Notes: a model not told the origin generated them from the letters alone. 64,000 nucleotides of DNA from Cytobacillus stercorigallinarum (GCF_014836495.1 NZ_JACSQT010000011.1:1-64000); one strand, 5' to 3'; positions 34,255 through 43,875 are shown, numbered from the stretch's first letter. Numbers and translations: made by a program.

Positions 34255-34431
34255 CTAATTAGACAAAACCACAAAGGAAGCAACAAGAACAAAAACAACA
34301 GCTAATGATAAACCTAGTTTCACCCAGCCCCTCTTCGTTAATATTTTTTGCTCGTCTTTATCTTTTCTGACTAAAATTGCGATTGAAAGGAAAGCAATCA
34401 TAAAGACAACAAATGGGAAAAAGGCATTCAT
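34255..34431 (-). CDS. 58-residue two-helix membrane protein
   Basis: A short ORF placed 20 bp after the 124-residue membrane protein gene. It has two predicted membrane helices (FFPFVVFMIAFLSIAILV and LGLSLAVVFVLVASFVVL) joined by a charged loop with KDKDEQKILTKRG. A GTGGTG ribosome site lies shortly before the ATG. It is probably the third gene of the HTH-membrane protein operon. No known family is recognised. Confidence 0.65.
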   Translation of the reverse strand: MNAFFPFVVFMIAFLSIAILVRKDKDEQKILTKRGWVKLGLSLAVVFVLVASFVVLSN

Positions 34432-34451
34432 CGTTTCACCACTTTCATTGA

Positions 34452-34826
34452 TTAATAGATTTTCGCAAAAATAACAAAGCTTAAAAAAACGGTGATAATC
34501 ATCAGAGGAGCAAGAAAGTTTAACAATTGCAGTGCTGTTATACTGATGAAACTGAAATGCAATAATCCGCTAAAAACAAAATAATATATCAAAAGAGCGA
34601 TAAAAGAAGCTGATAAACCCTTCGTCCGAATTAATCGCATTCGTTCATCCTTTTGCTTCCATTCTGGATACAAATAACCTAAACAGTAGCACATTATTGC
34701 TATGGCAAGTGGCATCAAAAAAGTCATCGTCAGTTCTGTTGCTAAAATCGATACAGTCAGTAAAAATAGCGAGATGATGAGATGAAAAGATCCAATAACA
34801 ATGAATATCCTTCTCGATCCATCCAC
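34452..34826 (-). CDS. Four-helix membrane protein (DUF2178-like)
   Basis: A 124-residue protein with four membrane helices and the central loop WKQKDERMRLIRTKG, the conserved stretch of DUF2178-like proteins commonly paired with small HTH regulators. It starts 1 bp after the HTH gene. The likely role is sensing or being controlled by that regulator; the molecular function is unknown. Confidence 0.75.
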   Translation of the reverse strand: MDGSRRIFIVIGSFHLIISLFLLTVSILATELTMTFLMPLAIAIMCYCLGYLYPEWKQKDERMRLIRTKGLSASFIALLIYYFVFSGLLHFSFISITALQLLNFLAPLMIITVFLSFVIFAKIY

Positions 34827-34827
34827 T

Positions 34828-35040
34828 TTACCCCTCTCCTTTCAATGGCTTTTCATATATAAAAATATCTTCTATCTTTGCTTGAAATAAATGAGCAATT
34901 TCAAAGGCGAGTGGTAAAGAAGGGTTATATTTTCCCTTTTCTATTGAAATAATGGTTTGCCTTGAAACGCCTAAAGTGGTAGCTAACCGATCTTGTGAAT
35001 AACCAAACTCTTTTCTATAGTGCATTAAACGATTCTCCAT
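34828..35040 (-). CDS. XRE-family HTH regulator
   Basis: A compact 70-residue Cro/CI-type DNA-binding protein, nearly all HTH: RKEFGYSQDRLATTLGVSRQTIISIEKGKYNPSL. The tail KIEDIFIYE is typical of regulators paired with membrane proteins. The ATG at 35040 follows TAGGAG by eight bases; a GTG three codons upstream is inside that site. A candidate autoregulator of the three-gene operon. Confidence 0.9.
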   Translation of the reverse strand: MENRLMHYRKEFGYSQDRLATTLGVSRQTIISIEKGKYNPSLPLAFEIAHLFQAKIEDIFIYEKPLKGEG

Positions 35041-35161
35041 ATGTACCACTCCTAATTATATCCATTTTATAGTAAAGGTACCTTTACGTCAAGTTCACTT
35101 TACATATTCTTTATTCAAAAAAAACGACTCTCCTTATGAAAAGTCGCTTGTGGTGGTTTTG

Positions 35162-35389
35162 TTATGTAGCAGAATCGGTCTGTTCATCTTCTTGATATTC
35201 AAGTAGGTCACCAGGCTGGCAATCTAATGCTTTGCAGATTGCTTCTAACGTGGAGAACCTTACTGCTTTGGCTTTACTATTTTTAAGAATGGACAAATTC
35301 GCCATCGTGATGCCTACTCGTTCTGATAATTCCGTTACACTCATTTTTCTTTTTGCTAACATTACATCGATATTAACGATAATCGCCAC
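35162..35389 (-). CDS. YozG-like XRE HTH regulator
   Basis: A 75-residue Cro/CI-type regulator with VNIDVMLAKRKMSVTELSERVGITMANLSILKNSKAKAVRFSTL. This matches the YozG branch, where the gene partners a DUF2975 membrane protein. Here that partner ends 9 bp upstream on the same strand. Confidence 0.9.
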   Translation of the reverse strand: MAIIVNIDVMLAKRKMSVTELSERVGITMANLSILKNSKAKAVRFSTLEAICKALDCQPGDLLEYQEDEQTDSAT

Positions 35390-35398
35390 ATTCTCACC

Positions 35399-35872
35399 TC
35401 AGATGGTCAAATCATTTTCTGACTTTATTTTTAATACATTATATAAAAGTTCTTGAAGGACTGCGGAAAAAATCGAGAGAACCGTTGTTACAAATATAAT
35501 AACAAATCCCACCAATGTCACTCCTGGATGAATGGCATCTTGCGTGAATAAAAAGATCATACCAATTAAATAGATTCCACTAATACTGGCACAGGAATAT
35601 TTAATCGCTCTTAGTGCAGCTACGGAATGCTCTGAAAAACTTTCATTTACACTAATATATCTTAACAGCTTATACCCTTGATACAAAGTAAAATAGAACG
35701 GAATGGCCGATAGGTACATCCCAAATAATACGGGATATTTTAAATAAGCATAGGCTGGATTCAGCTCTGCTGTTTCTTTTGCTAAAAACGGCAAGCCGAT
35801 GCAAATCCCTAACACAATCAAGCCAAGAATCACAATCACCACTTTTAAAAAGAGAACTTTCCCTTGTCTCAT
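35399..35872 (-). CDS. DUF2975 membrane protein (YoaS-like)
   Basis: A 157-residue protein with four membrane helices, close in length and order to B. subtilis YoaS. SIKYSCASIS-type and ESFSEHSVAALRAIKY segments fit DUF2975. The ATG at 35872 follows GAGGTG; a GTG two codons upstream is too near. It forms an operon with the YozG-like regulator. The function of this pair is not known. Confidence 0.88.
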   Translation of the reverse strand: MRQGKVLFLKVVIVILGLIVLGICIGLPFLAKETAELNPAYAYLKYPVLFGMYLSAIPFYFTLYQGYKLLRYISVNESFSEHSVAALRAIKYSCASISGIYLIGMIFLFTQDAIHPGVTLVGFVIIFVTTVLSIFSAVLQELLYNVLKIKSENDLTI

Positions 35873-36057
35873 AAACACACCTCACAAATTATAATTATGC
35901 CTATCTTACCTCATTATTTATTGAAAAACAATAAATATTTATTCCTTACCGTCCTGTGTTTAAGATATATGAAATAGCTAAACATGAATAGCCAATTATC
36001 TTACCAAAAGTATTTAATGTATAGAGAGTTATTTAAATGTAAATTACAAAGATAAGA

Positions 36058-36086
36058 GCCTTACTACAAATAGGATGCAGTAAGGC
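36058..36086. terminator. Hairpin downstream of the thioesterase-like gene
   Basis: GCCTTACT and AGTAAGGC form an 8-bp stem around 13 nt, about 100 bp beyond the stop of the gene at 36189, between it and the YoaS promoter. Short T tracts only. Nothing else is seen in the 315-bp gap. Confidence 0.5.
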
Positions 36087-36188
36087 TTGTTAAAGCTTGT
36101 TCCTTTTATACTCATGCACCTTATCGTATTGTAAGGTAACCAATTATAATGGGTATTAGCGTTAAGGATAGTATTTCGTATTAATGTC

Positions 36189-37472
36189 TTAAGGCTCATT
36201 GAGAAATTCTAGTATTTTACTCCAAGAATCCTTCGCCGCTGCTGCATTCGTTGCTTTTGTACCACCAAAAGTCATTGTCACTCCTCCCCCAACATTCATT
36301 AATACATTGGACGGAAGGTTGACGAAGCTATACGGAAAAGAGATAAAGTGACCTGCATCCTTATAATACAAATAACGATTTTGACTAGAGTTGTTTTCAG
36401 CGTCTTTTAACTTCTCTTCCATCAGTTTTACATATTTTGCTGATGGCCATAGTTGATCATCTTCCCCTGAAATGAACATTACAGGGGCTTTTATCTTTTC
36501 AACGGGAATTCTTGATTCCCTAATCCCCTCCTCGTCATTTAACGTGTTATCCCAAATCGAAAGATAAGAAATTGGTTGTTTTAATATCCAGTTTTTAAGT
36601 AAAGTGAACATGGTGGAAAATCGATATTTAAACCTTAAATATGGTAATGGTTGTTTATCCATTGTCCATGAGGGTATTGGCGCAAAGATCCCATTTTTCA
36701 TACCCGCTGTTATATAAGCACTAGGTGCACATGCAATGATTGATTTGTAGTAATCAAAAGTAGCTCCCAAGAGTAGGGCAAGTTCACCGCCTCTCGAATA
36801 ACCAATTAAACTTACCTTTCCATTCACAAAAGGGTGTTCTTGCAACCAAATAGTTGCTTTTTGAAAGTACTCTAATGGGATATTTTCTAGGTCCTTCGGT
36901 ACACCTACTCCTCCAAAATAAGACAAGGCAAATGTTATATAACCTTTAGAAGCTAATAAAGCAGCTGCATGTTCCTTCGATCCACCATCGGAACCACTTA
37001 ATAGAATAACCGCAGGATATTTCCCTTGTGATTCAGGCTGAAATAACGTTCCATTCACTTCTTCAATCTGGATCACTTCTTTTTTTACTCCAGATTTATA
37101 GAAATATCGGAATATGGTTAATGAATCTACCTCTACGTCATTTACTATTAACAACAAGTTGATAGTCACTTTATCCAAGTTGCCTTTCTCATAATAATCA
37201 TCCAATTTTGAATCAGCATGTTTCATAGACCAAAACAAACCAGAACCATCCACTTCATTATAAGTTCCTTCGATTGGCTTCTGAGAAGATACATCGATTT
37301 CGCCTTCTTTATTAGCTATAAATCTAGCATACGAATAAAACATTTTTCCTTTTTCATCATATGTTATTGCTTTTATAAAGACTTCAGCATTGGCCAAACA
37401 CCCCGATACTTTTATCATTACATCTTCATCAATATACGAATCTATCGGACTAATTCGCAAAACTGGTCGCAT
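36189..37472 (-). CDS. Acyl-CoA thioesterase/BAAT-family hydrolase
   Basis: A 427-residue protein with an N-terminal beta-sandwich (about 1-130) and an alpha/beta-hydrolase C-terminal domain, the architecture of acyl-CoA thioesterases and bile-acid-CoA:amino acid acyltransferases. The nucleophile elbow is GYSRGGEL, with Ser (not Cys, which would point to acyl transfer). The acid lies in SGEDDQLWPS and the His in DAGHFISFPYSF. All three triad residues are present. It likely hydrolyses acyl-CoA or an acyl ester in the cytosol. GAGGGG precedes the ATG. Monocistronic. Confidence 0.88.
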   Translation of the reverse strand: MRPVLRISPIDSYIDEDVMIKVSGCLANAEVFIKAITYDEKGKMFYSYARFIANKEGEIDVSSQKPIEGTYNEVDGSGLFWSMKHADSKLDDYYEKGNLDKVTINLLLIVNDVEVDSLTIFRYFYKSGVKKEVIQIEEVNGTLFQPESQGKYPAVILLSGSDGGSKEHAAALLASKGYITFALSYFGGVGVPKDLENIPLEYFQKATIWLQEHPFVNGKVSLIGYSRGGELALLLGATFDYYKSIIACAPSAYITAGMKNGIFAPIPSWTMDKQPLPYLRFKYRFSTMFTLLKNWILKQPISYLSIWDNTLNDEEGIRESRIPVEKIKAPVMFISGEDDQLWPSAKYVKLMEEKLKDAENNSSQNRYLYYKDAGHFISFPYSFVNLPSNVLMNVGGGVTMTFGGTKATNAAAAKDSWSKILEFLNEP

Positions 37473-37912
37473 CTAATCCCCTCACTCCACTTTATTAAGA
37501 ATAGGATTTCAAAAAAATTTATAGCCTCTTACTAATCTGTGTAATCCAAACTCTTATTTACATCTCCTATCATTTATTCACAAGTGTTTCATAGATGATT
37601 AATTACAACTTATAAGTTCTTTATTCACTAATTGTGGTTTAAATGACAGTAATAAATAATAACTTCCGAAATTCCTACTCGATATTTTCCTTATTTTCAA
37701 AATTATAATACAACTAAATTAATCCAATTAAATCCAAAATAATGATTTACTTCATTAAAGAATTGTATGATAATAATTGGAAAAAAACTCTATATATGGA
37801 TATATCATATTTTAGTTAAATTGCAAAAATGGAGTAATGACAATACACATCCTCATTTTCTATAGATTGTTAAACTTATATAAATAAATTCTCTGGGTGA
37901 AGGATGAAATAA
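37473..37912. other. AT-rich divergent regulatory gap
   Basis: A 440-bp very AT-rich stretch between the thioesterase-like and sensor kinase genes, both of which point away from it. No supported ORF and no clear hairpin. It should hold both promoters; the partly palindromic TATATATGGATATATCATA near 37792-37810 is a possible regulator site. Confidence 0.4.
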
Positions 37913-40900
37913 ATGAAGATACTAACAAAGAGAAAGTGGATTTTTATTATTATTTTTCTATTAGTTATTACAATTATCCGAGTGTCTTGGATGAACTTCA
38001 TAGAGAAATTAGATTATCCATCGGCCCCGTCGGCAAAACAAGGTGAATTAGATTTACGGAATTGGGATTTCTCAAATAAACAAACATTTATGTTAAATGG
38101 AGAATGGGAATTCTATCCAAACGCTCTCATAACACCAAACTCACTTCCTAAACAAAATAAAAAATATCTTCACATTCCTTCCATTAGTTCCTGGGATGAA
38201 TCATTTGCAGAAAAAGATAAGTTACGGTATGGGACATATAGGCTAAAAATTTTGATTAATGATAGTGATATTGCTACTCTTGGATTACGGCTAAACTCTG
38301 TCAAAGATGCAACATCAATCTATGTGAATGGAAAACTTATAGGGGGCTCAGGAACCCCAGCTATAAAAGAAAATCAGCATGAAGCAAATACGATACCTTA
38401 TTCCGTTCGTTTTGACACAAATAAGAGTGAAATTGAATTGCTGATACATGTATCGAGTCATCTTAAAGAAGCAGGAATTTTAAAACCTATACGTTTCGGA
38501 ACGATTGATGCCATTAACCACCGAGTTTACATTTCAAACAATTTACAATTATTGCTTTGTATTGTTTTAGCTTTACATCTTATATATGGCATCATTTTAT
38601 TCTTTATTGGATCCACTCAAAAAAAAGTAATGATATATTTTTCACTATTATTATTTTCAGCGATTATTAGTGTATTAGCATCTGACGATAAATTGTTATT
38701 TACATGGTTTAGTATCGATTATGAACTTCAGGTAAAAATCAGCTATTTATCATATATTGGTATTGCTGCTTTTATCCCGTCCTTTATTCACAATCTATTT
38801 CCTAACCCGAAAGATAAAAAAATATTAAGATACTTTTCTCTATATTGTATTTTGGATATAGGTTTTGTCTTACTATCTTCATCCAAAGACATCATTAATC
38901 TAATCCAGATTGTACTTGGTAGTGTACTAATATTATCTGTAGTTATATCTATCAACATTCTACGGAAGTTTATAAACGAGATAGAAGGAATCATCTTCCT
39001 TATCATAGGCTGTTTAAGTATCGCTGTTAATTTAATATGGACAAGTAATTTGAGTGATGCATCCATTGATTTGATGCATTATCCTTTTGATCTTATTTTT
39101 GCACTACTATCTTTTACGGCATTTTGGTTTAAACGTTTTTTTATTGCGACATCAAATGCAAAAAAACTGGCTGAGCAATTACAGCTCGAAGATCAACGTA
39201 AAGATGATTTCTTAATTAAGACTTCTCATGAATTAAGGAACCCATTACATGCAATTACGAATATGGTTCAAACAATTCTAGAGGATAAAGCAAAACCACC
39301 TCATAACGAGCACAAAAAACATTTAAGTATCACAATAGATATAAGTAAGAGGATGTCCCTACTATTGAATGATTTACTTGATGTCACTCGTTTGAAACAA
39401 AAAACAATTCAACTGAATATTAACAAAGTTCATTTGCCTGTCGTAACAGTAGGGGTCATTGATATGTTGAAATTACTGGGAGATAAAAAACCGGTTAAAT
39501 TTATAAACGATATATCAAACACATTCCCTCCAGTCCTAGCCGATGAGAATAGACTCATTCAAATTTTGTTTAATCTATTACATAACGCGTTGAAATTCAC
39601 CGATGAAGGTACAATTATAATCCGTGCTACAAGTATAAATGGAATGGCTCATATTGAAGTTGAGGATACCGGAGTAGGAATGAATACTGACGATATACAA
39701 AGAATTTTTAAGCCTTTTGAACAAGCAAGTGAGAATAATAGAACGGATAGTAATGGAATAGGTATTGGGCTGAGTATTTGTAAGGAGTTAGTTGAATTGC
39801 ACAATGGCGTTTTATCCTTAAAATCAACTTCAGAAAAAGGCTCTATTTTCACATTTACGCTTCCGATACTAAATGAGTGTGTTGAAGCAGAAAACACTTC
39901 TCCGTCAAAGATAGATAAACAGATGATTAGTAAAGCTGCTGCAACGATCGAACAAGCTCATTCAGATTCATTTTATGATTTAGAAAATGTTCATCTGAAT
40001 AAAAGAATGAAGATACTAGCTGTCGACGATGATCCCATTAATTTGTATGTTCTACAAAGTGTTTTAAAAAATGATGGTTATGAAATAACAACGGTATCAA
40101 ACGGTTTTCAGGCAGTAGCTAAACTTGAAATTGAATCCTATGATCTTGTCATCTCAGATGTTATGATGCCGCAAATGTCTGGTTATGAACTTACCAAGAT
40201 TATTAGAAAGCGCTTTAGCCTAATTGAACTTCCTGTACTTTTACTAACTGCTAGAACTCGGTCTGAAGATATCTTGACAGGATTACAATCAGGAGCTAAT
40301 GATTATGTAACAAAACCAGTTGATAGTTGGGAGTTAAAAGCAAGAGTTAGGGGTTTATCTGAATTAAAATTAACTTTTGAAGAACGGTTACGTATGGAGG
40401 GAGCTTGGTTACAATCCCAAATTCAACCTCATTTTATCTTTAATACTTTAAACTCAATTGCAGCCCTTAGTATGATCGATACACCTCGAATGCAACTTCT
40501 ACTTGAGGAGTTTAGCAATTATTTACGTTTAAGCTTTGACTTTAAAAATACTGAACCTACTGTTCCACTTGATTATGAGCTTTCCCTTGTTCATTCATAT
40601 ATTTATATTGAAAATGAAAGGTTTAGCAATCGTTTAACTGTTATTTGGGAAATAGATGAACATGTTGATATACATGTACCGCCCCTCTCCATCCAAACAC
40701 TTGTGGAGAACGCTGTGAAACATGGAATTCTACAGAAAACAAGTGGAGGGACGATTCGTATCCAGATAAGAAAACAGAATACCTTTACTCATATCTCTAT
40801 CATTGATAATGGCCAAGGAATATCAACAGATAAACTTCAAGATATTTTTAATCAAAAAAATGATTACTCTGAAGAACAGGGCATCGGATTACTTAATACA

Positions 40901-40996
40901 GATCGTCGATTAAGGCAACTATATGGGAAAGGTCTAAAGATTAAGAGTGAACCTGGACAAGGAACCGTTGTTAGCTTCTCCATTCCCAATAAATGA
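37913..40996 (+). CDS. Hybrid sensor with two histidine-kinase modules (7TMR-DISM, HisKA, REC, LytS-type)
   Basis: A 1027-residue membrane sensor. One N-terminal helix, a galactose-binding-like extracellular domain (about 45-205, 7TMR-DISMED2 type), seven helices (7TMR-DISM, about 210-415), then HisKA with H439 in TSHELRNP and a full HATPase (N box NRLIQILFNLLHNALKF, G boxes). A REC domain follows with phosphoacceptor D749 in ISDVMMP. A second kinase core of the LytS type closes the protein, with H840 in QIQPHFIFNTLN and its own HATPase. It is followed by a REC-SARP regulator gene 166 bp on, its probable partner. Two kinase cores in one chain allow internal relay; the signal is unknown. Confidence 0.93.
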   Translation: MKILTKRKWIFIIIFLLVITIIRVSWMNFIEKLDYPSAPSAKQGELDLRNWDFSNKQTFMLNGEWEFYPNALITPNSLPKQNKKYLHIPSISSWDESFAEKDKLRYGTYRLKILINDSDIATLGLRLNSVKDATSIYVNGKLIGGSGTPAIKENQHEANTIPYSVRFDTNKSEIELLIHVSSHLKEAGILKPIRFGTIDAINHRVYISNNLQLLLCIVLALHLIYGIILFFIGSTQKKVMIYFSLLLFSAIISVLASDDKLLFTWFSIDYELQVKISYLSYIGIAAFIPSFIHNLFPNPKDKKILRYFSLYCILDIGFVLLSSSKDIINLIQIVLGSVLILSVVISINILRKFINEIEGIIFLIIGCLSIAVNLIWTSNLSDASIDLMHYPFDLIFALLSFTAFWFKRFFIATSNAKKLAEQLQLEDQRKDDFLIKTSHELRNPLHAITNMVQTILEDKAKPPHNEHKKHLSITIDISKRMSLLLNDLLDVTRLKQKTIQLNINKVHLPVVTVGVIDMLKLLGDKKPVKFINDISNTFPPVLADENRLIQILFNLLHNALKFTDEGTIIIRATSINGMAHIEVEDTGVGMNTDDIQRIFKPFEQASENNRTDSNGIGIGLSICKELVELHNGVLSLKSTSEKGSIFTFTLPILNECVEAENTSPSKIDKQMISKAAATIEQAHSDSFYDLENVHLNKRMKILAVDDDPINLYVLQSVLKNDGYEITTVSNGFQAVAKLEIESYDLVISDVMMPQMSGYELTKIIRKRFSLIELPVLLLTARTRSEDILTGLQSGANDYVTKPVDSWELKARVRGLSELKLTFEERLRMEGAWLQSQIQPHFIFNTLNSIAALSMIDTPRMQLLLEEFSNYLRLSFDFKNTEPTVPLDYELSLVHSYIYIENERFSNRLTVIWEIDEHVDIHVPPLSIQTLVENAVKHGILQKTSGGTIRIQIRKQNTFTHISIIDNGQGISTDKLQDIFNQKNDYSEEQGIGLLNTDRRLRQLYGKGLKIKSEPGQGTVVSFSIPNK

Positions 40997-41162
40997 GTCG
41001 TTTGATTTGAAGGCACTACTTCATTTGAACAATCTTTATAAACCAATGATTCTAAGATTCACTCGGTAGAATGAAAGTTTCACTTAGTTGAAAGCATCAT
41101 AGTTATCCCTATTTTTTATTAATTGTATAATATCACCAATAATTCTCCAAAGGAGTCGACAG

Positions 41163-42278
41163 ATGATTAAAGCAATTTTAGTAGATGACGAGAAGCTTTC
41201 TCTTGATTTATTAACAAAACAATTGCAAGCATTTCCGGAAATCGAAATTGTAAAAGCATATTCACAACCAACAAATATTCTAGAAGATATAAAACAAGAA
41301 AAAATAGATGTTGCTTTTTTAGACATCGAGTTAACTGAAGGCAACGGTTTAGATTTAGCTGAAACTATTTTAACAATTGATGCATCCATATATATTGTTT
41401 TTGTTACAGCCCACGCCCAGCATGCTGTCAAAGCATTTGAAATCAATTCGATTGACTATTTATTGAAACCTGTTATGCATAAAAGATTAAAAACGACTGT
41501 TGACAGATTAATAGAAAAAATTAAAAAAAGTAGAAACTATGAAGCGCCCAAAGACAAAATACCCCTTTATATTCAATGCTTCGGCGAGTTTAACGTTTTT
41601 CTAAATAACGAGCCACTCCAATTTAAAACAGCTAAAGTAAAGGAATTATTCGCACTTCTCTTTACTTATATGGATACATACGTCAATCGAGATTATTTAA
41701 TTGAAAACTTATGGCCAAATCAGGATAGCAAAAAAGCAAAAATAAACCTTCATACATGTTTAACATACTTAAGAAAAATGTTAAACTCTCTTGGTTATAC
41801 TAATTGTATTAAGTTTGCAAATCAGAGCTATATCTTATCCATTCCGGATATCCATTCAGATTTAAAAATATTTAATGAAGCTATATATAGCTTCATTAAG
41901 AATGATAGAAAGTCAATTAGTAGTGCAGAAGAAGCAATAAGTCAATATATCGGTTCATACATGCAATGGAATTATTACGAATGGGCAAATGACATCGCAC
42001 AAGAAAAACTTAACATGACAATGTACTTGTTAGAAAGTATTATTGAGTATTATTATATTAGCAATACAGATAAGGCCTTGTTTTACTTAGACTTACAACG
42101 GAAATTAAACCCGTTTATAGATAAAAATATTCAACAAACAATGAACCTTTTCATTAAAAAAGGGAATCGTAGTGAAGCGATAAATTTATTTAAAAATTAT
42201 AAGGCCTTACTCTCTGCTGAATTAAATATAGAACCTGATCCATCTTTAATAAAGTTATACCAAGATCTTATGAAATAA
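41163..42278 (+). CDS. REC-SARP/BTAD response regulator
   Basis: A 371-residue regulator. The N-terminal receiver has acidic residues DDE, D54 in FLDIELTEGNG, Thr in VTAHA and Lys in LLKPV. From about 145 comes an OmpR-like winged helix (FGEFNVFLNNEPLQFKTAKVKELFALL), then the bacterial transcriptional activation (BTAD) helical domain to the end, ending NIEPDPSLIKLYQDL. The SARP layout is common in actinomycetes and rarer in Bacillaceae, where it pairs with 7TMR-DISM kinases. GGAG lies seven bases before the ATG. Targets are unknown; the neighbouring sinI-like and catalase genes are candidates. Confidence 0.92.
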   Translation: MIKAILVDDEKLSLDLLTKQLQAFPEIEIVKAYSQPTNILEDIKQEKIDVAFLDIELTEGNGLDLAETILTIDASIYIVFVTAHAQHAVKAFEINSIDYLLKPVMHKRLKTTVDRLIEKIKKSRNYEAPKDKIPLYIQCFGEFNVFLNNEPLQFKTAKVKELFALLFTYMDTYVNRDYLIENLWPNQDSKKAKINLHTCLTYLRKMLNSLGYTNCIKFANQSYILSIPDIHSDLKIFNEAIYSFIKNDRKSISSAEEAISQYIGSYMQWNYYEWANDIAQEKLNMTMYLLESIIEYYYISNTDKALFYLDLQRKLNPFIDKNIQQTMNLFIKKGNRSEAINLFKNYKALLSAELNIEPDPSLIKLYQDLMK

Positions 42279-42294
42279 AAGGAAGGTCGAACGG

Positions 42295-42426
42295 TTACTT
42301 AGCTTCACTCTTTGCCGCATTTAAAAATGCCTTTACTTCTTCAATAGATAAACCAAGCTCTTTTGCTTTTAAAATGAGACTAATCCATTCTGTATCTAAT
42401 TGGTTGTCATCCTTATACATATCCAT
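42295..42426 (-). CDS. SinI-family antirepressor
   Basis: A 43-residue protein made almost entirely of the SinI domain: LDTEWISLILKAKELGLS followed by IEEVKAFLNAAK. Compare SinI of B. subtilis, with LDQEWVELMVEAKE and SPEEIRKYL. SinI binds the biofilm/motility repressor SinR and takes it off DNA. No sinR lies in this window, so it must act on a distant SinR-like protein. It is convergent with the SARP regulator gene, 16 bp apart. The ATG is nine bases after AGGTG. A better AAGGAG lies further up and could serve a GTG four codons earlier. Confidence 0.85.
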   Translation of the reverse strand: MDMYKDDNQLDTEWISLILKAKELGLSIEEVKAFLNAAKSEAK

Positions 42427-42523
42427 TGTACCGTTCACCTACTCCTTAATAATTAATTTTGTTTATTTACTTTATATAATATTTCTCTTAAAACTCTCTT
42501 AAATTAAAAAAATGGGAGATAAA

Positions 42524-42570
42524 AGAAGAAGTGAGAAGCACCTTCATTTGCAGGTCTTTTCACTTCTTCT
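42524..42570 (+). terminator. Hairpin between the regulator and catalase genes
   Basis: AGAAGAAGTGA (42524-42534) and TCACTTCTTCT (42560-42570) are perfect 11-bp arms around 25 nt. Position and the T-rich tail suit a terminator or an upstream barrier for the catalase gene. The rest of the 42427-42842 gap shows no supported gene. Confidence 0.5.
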
Positions 42571-42842
42571 TTCAACTCATTTTATATATTTCAAAATAAT
42601 CGAAACCAAAATTAGAAATAGAGTCAATCTATGCAAATATTCTCTACGGTCTCATCTCCCCAATTTAGTCAAAGTTGATTTACTATTGATGCATTTTTGC
42701 CTCTATTTATAATCTCATGTTGAAACACAATAAATACCGCTTTCCAAAATAATGAATATATATCCTCCTAATCACGCAAAATACATCTGTGAATAATGTA
42801 GCAGCTTCACTTAGTTTCAATACAAGAATGGAGGAATATAGC

Positions 42843-43700
42843 ATGTATTTTTACAAAGAAGATTTAATTAATATGATTGTTCCTGATAAACCCGATCCAC
42901 ACGCAGCCAAAGTCCTTCAAGAAGCACTTGGTGGGCAATTTGGGGAAATGCGTACGTTAATGCAATTCTCATTTCAAAGTGCCAACTTTCGAGGAAAAGC
43001 TAAAAAATATCGCGATTTGATTAGAGGTATTTTTTTAGAAGAACTAAGTCATGTAGAACTAGTCCAATCAACAATAAATCAGCTTCTAAATGGTTCCGGT
43101 GGAATGAATCCCGGTAATCAAGCAACTGATGGGGCTCCCTTAGATGATGTGATTCAAAATGGGGCAAATCCACATCATTACATTATGGGCGCTAAAGCGT
43201 CGTTACCTGTTGACGCTGGTGGAAATCCTTGGAATGGTTCATGGGTTTATGATCACGGCAACTTAATCGCAAACTTAATTAATAATGTTTCTCTAGAGTC
43301 TACAGGGGTACTCCAAAAATCAAGAATTTACGAAATGAGTAGTAATAAAACTTTAAGAGAAACGATCGCTTTTCTCATAGTAAGAGATAATGCCCATCAA
43401 AATGCATTCGCAAAAGCACTTGAAACATTAGGAGTCGATTGGGGTAAAATACTTCCTGTACCTAATTACGACTTAAATAAATATCCAGAATGTAGAAAAT
43501 ATGTTGACATGGGATTCCATAATGCGCAATTTAATTTCCGTTTAGATGACACATTAATTGGTGAAGTTTTCACTGGAACCACACCTAGTAGAAATGGTGG
43601 AGAGCTTTCTGTAACCGAACCACCAAAAGGTTTTCCTGTACCGCAAATGCCTGAGATGCCAAATGAACATGCACCAGGATTATACGATTTAGATAATTAG
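42843..43700 (+). CDS. Manganese catalase (CotJC/YdbD type), copy 1
   Basis: A 285-residue ferritin-like dimanganese enzyme that dismutates H2O2. Expected ligands are present: Glu in GGQFGEM, Glu and His in EELSHVE, Glu in SLESTG, and His in RDNAHQNAF. The ATG at 42843 follows GGAGG; the longer upstream frame lacks a ribosome site. It is convergent with a second catalase gene across one terminator. Relatives occur in the spore coat (CotJC) or are sigma-B/stress controlled (YdbD). No PerR box is visible. Confidence 0.93.
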   Translation: MYFYKEDLINMIVPDKPDPHAAKVLQEALGGQFGEMRTLMQFSFQSANFRGKAKKYRDLIRGIFLEELSHVELVQSTINQLLNGSGGMNPGNQATDGAPLDDVIQNGANPHHYIMGAKASLPVDAGGNPWNGSWVYDHGNLIANLINNVSLESTGVLQKSRIYEMSSNKTLRETIAFLIVRDNAHQNAFAKALETLGVDWGKILPVPNYDLNKYPECRKYVDMGFHNAQFNFRLDDTLIGEVFTGTTPSRNGGELSVTEPPKGFPVPQMPEMPNEHAPGLYDLDN

Positions 43701-43841
43701 GGCCTATATAGGCTCTTTTCATCTTAGCACTGTAATTGCTATTCACCGCCTCTATGAAGACACTAATCACCACCGAGAACTAAGCTATAATCAGGGAAAT
43801 AGTCAGCTCATATACCTTAATAAAGTAAGGATAAATACGTG

Positions 43842-43875
43842 AAAAAGCCAAGATGCTTATAACATCTTGGCTTTT
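43842..43875. terminator. Bidirectional terminator between the two catalase genes
   Basis: AAAAGCCAAGATG and CATCTTGGCTTTT form a 13-bp stem with a 7-nt loop, A-rich on one side and T-rich on the other, ideal for both convergent genes. Confidence 0.88.

Noticed and set aside
42512-42712. A 66-codon plus-strand frame upstream of the first catalase gene
   Set aside because: No ribosome site, and it crosses a perfect 11-bp inverted repeat that is better read as a terminator.
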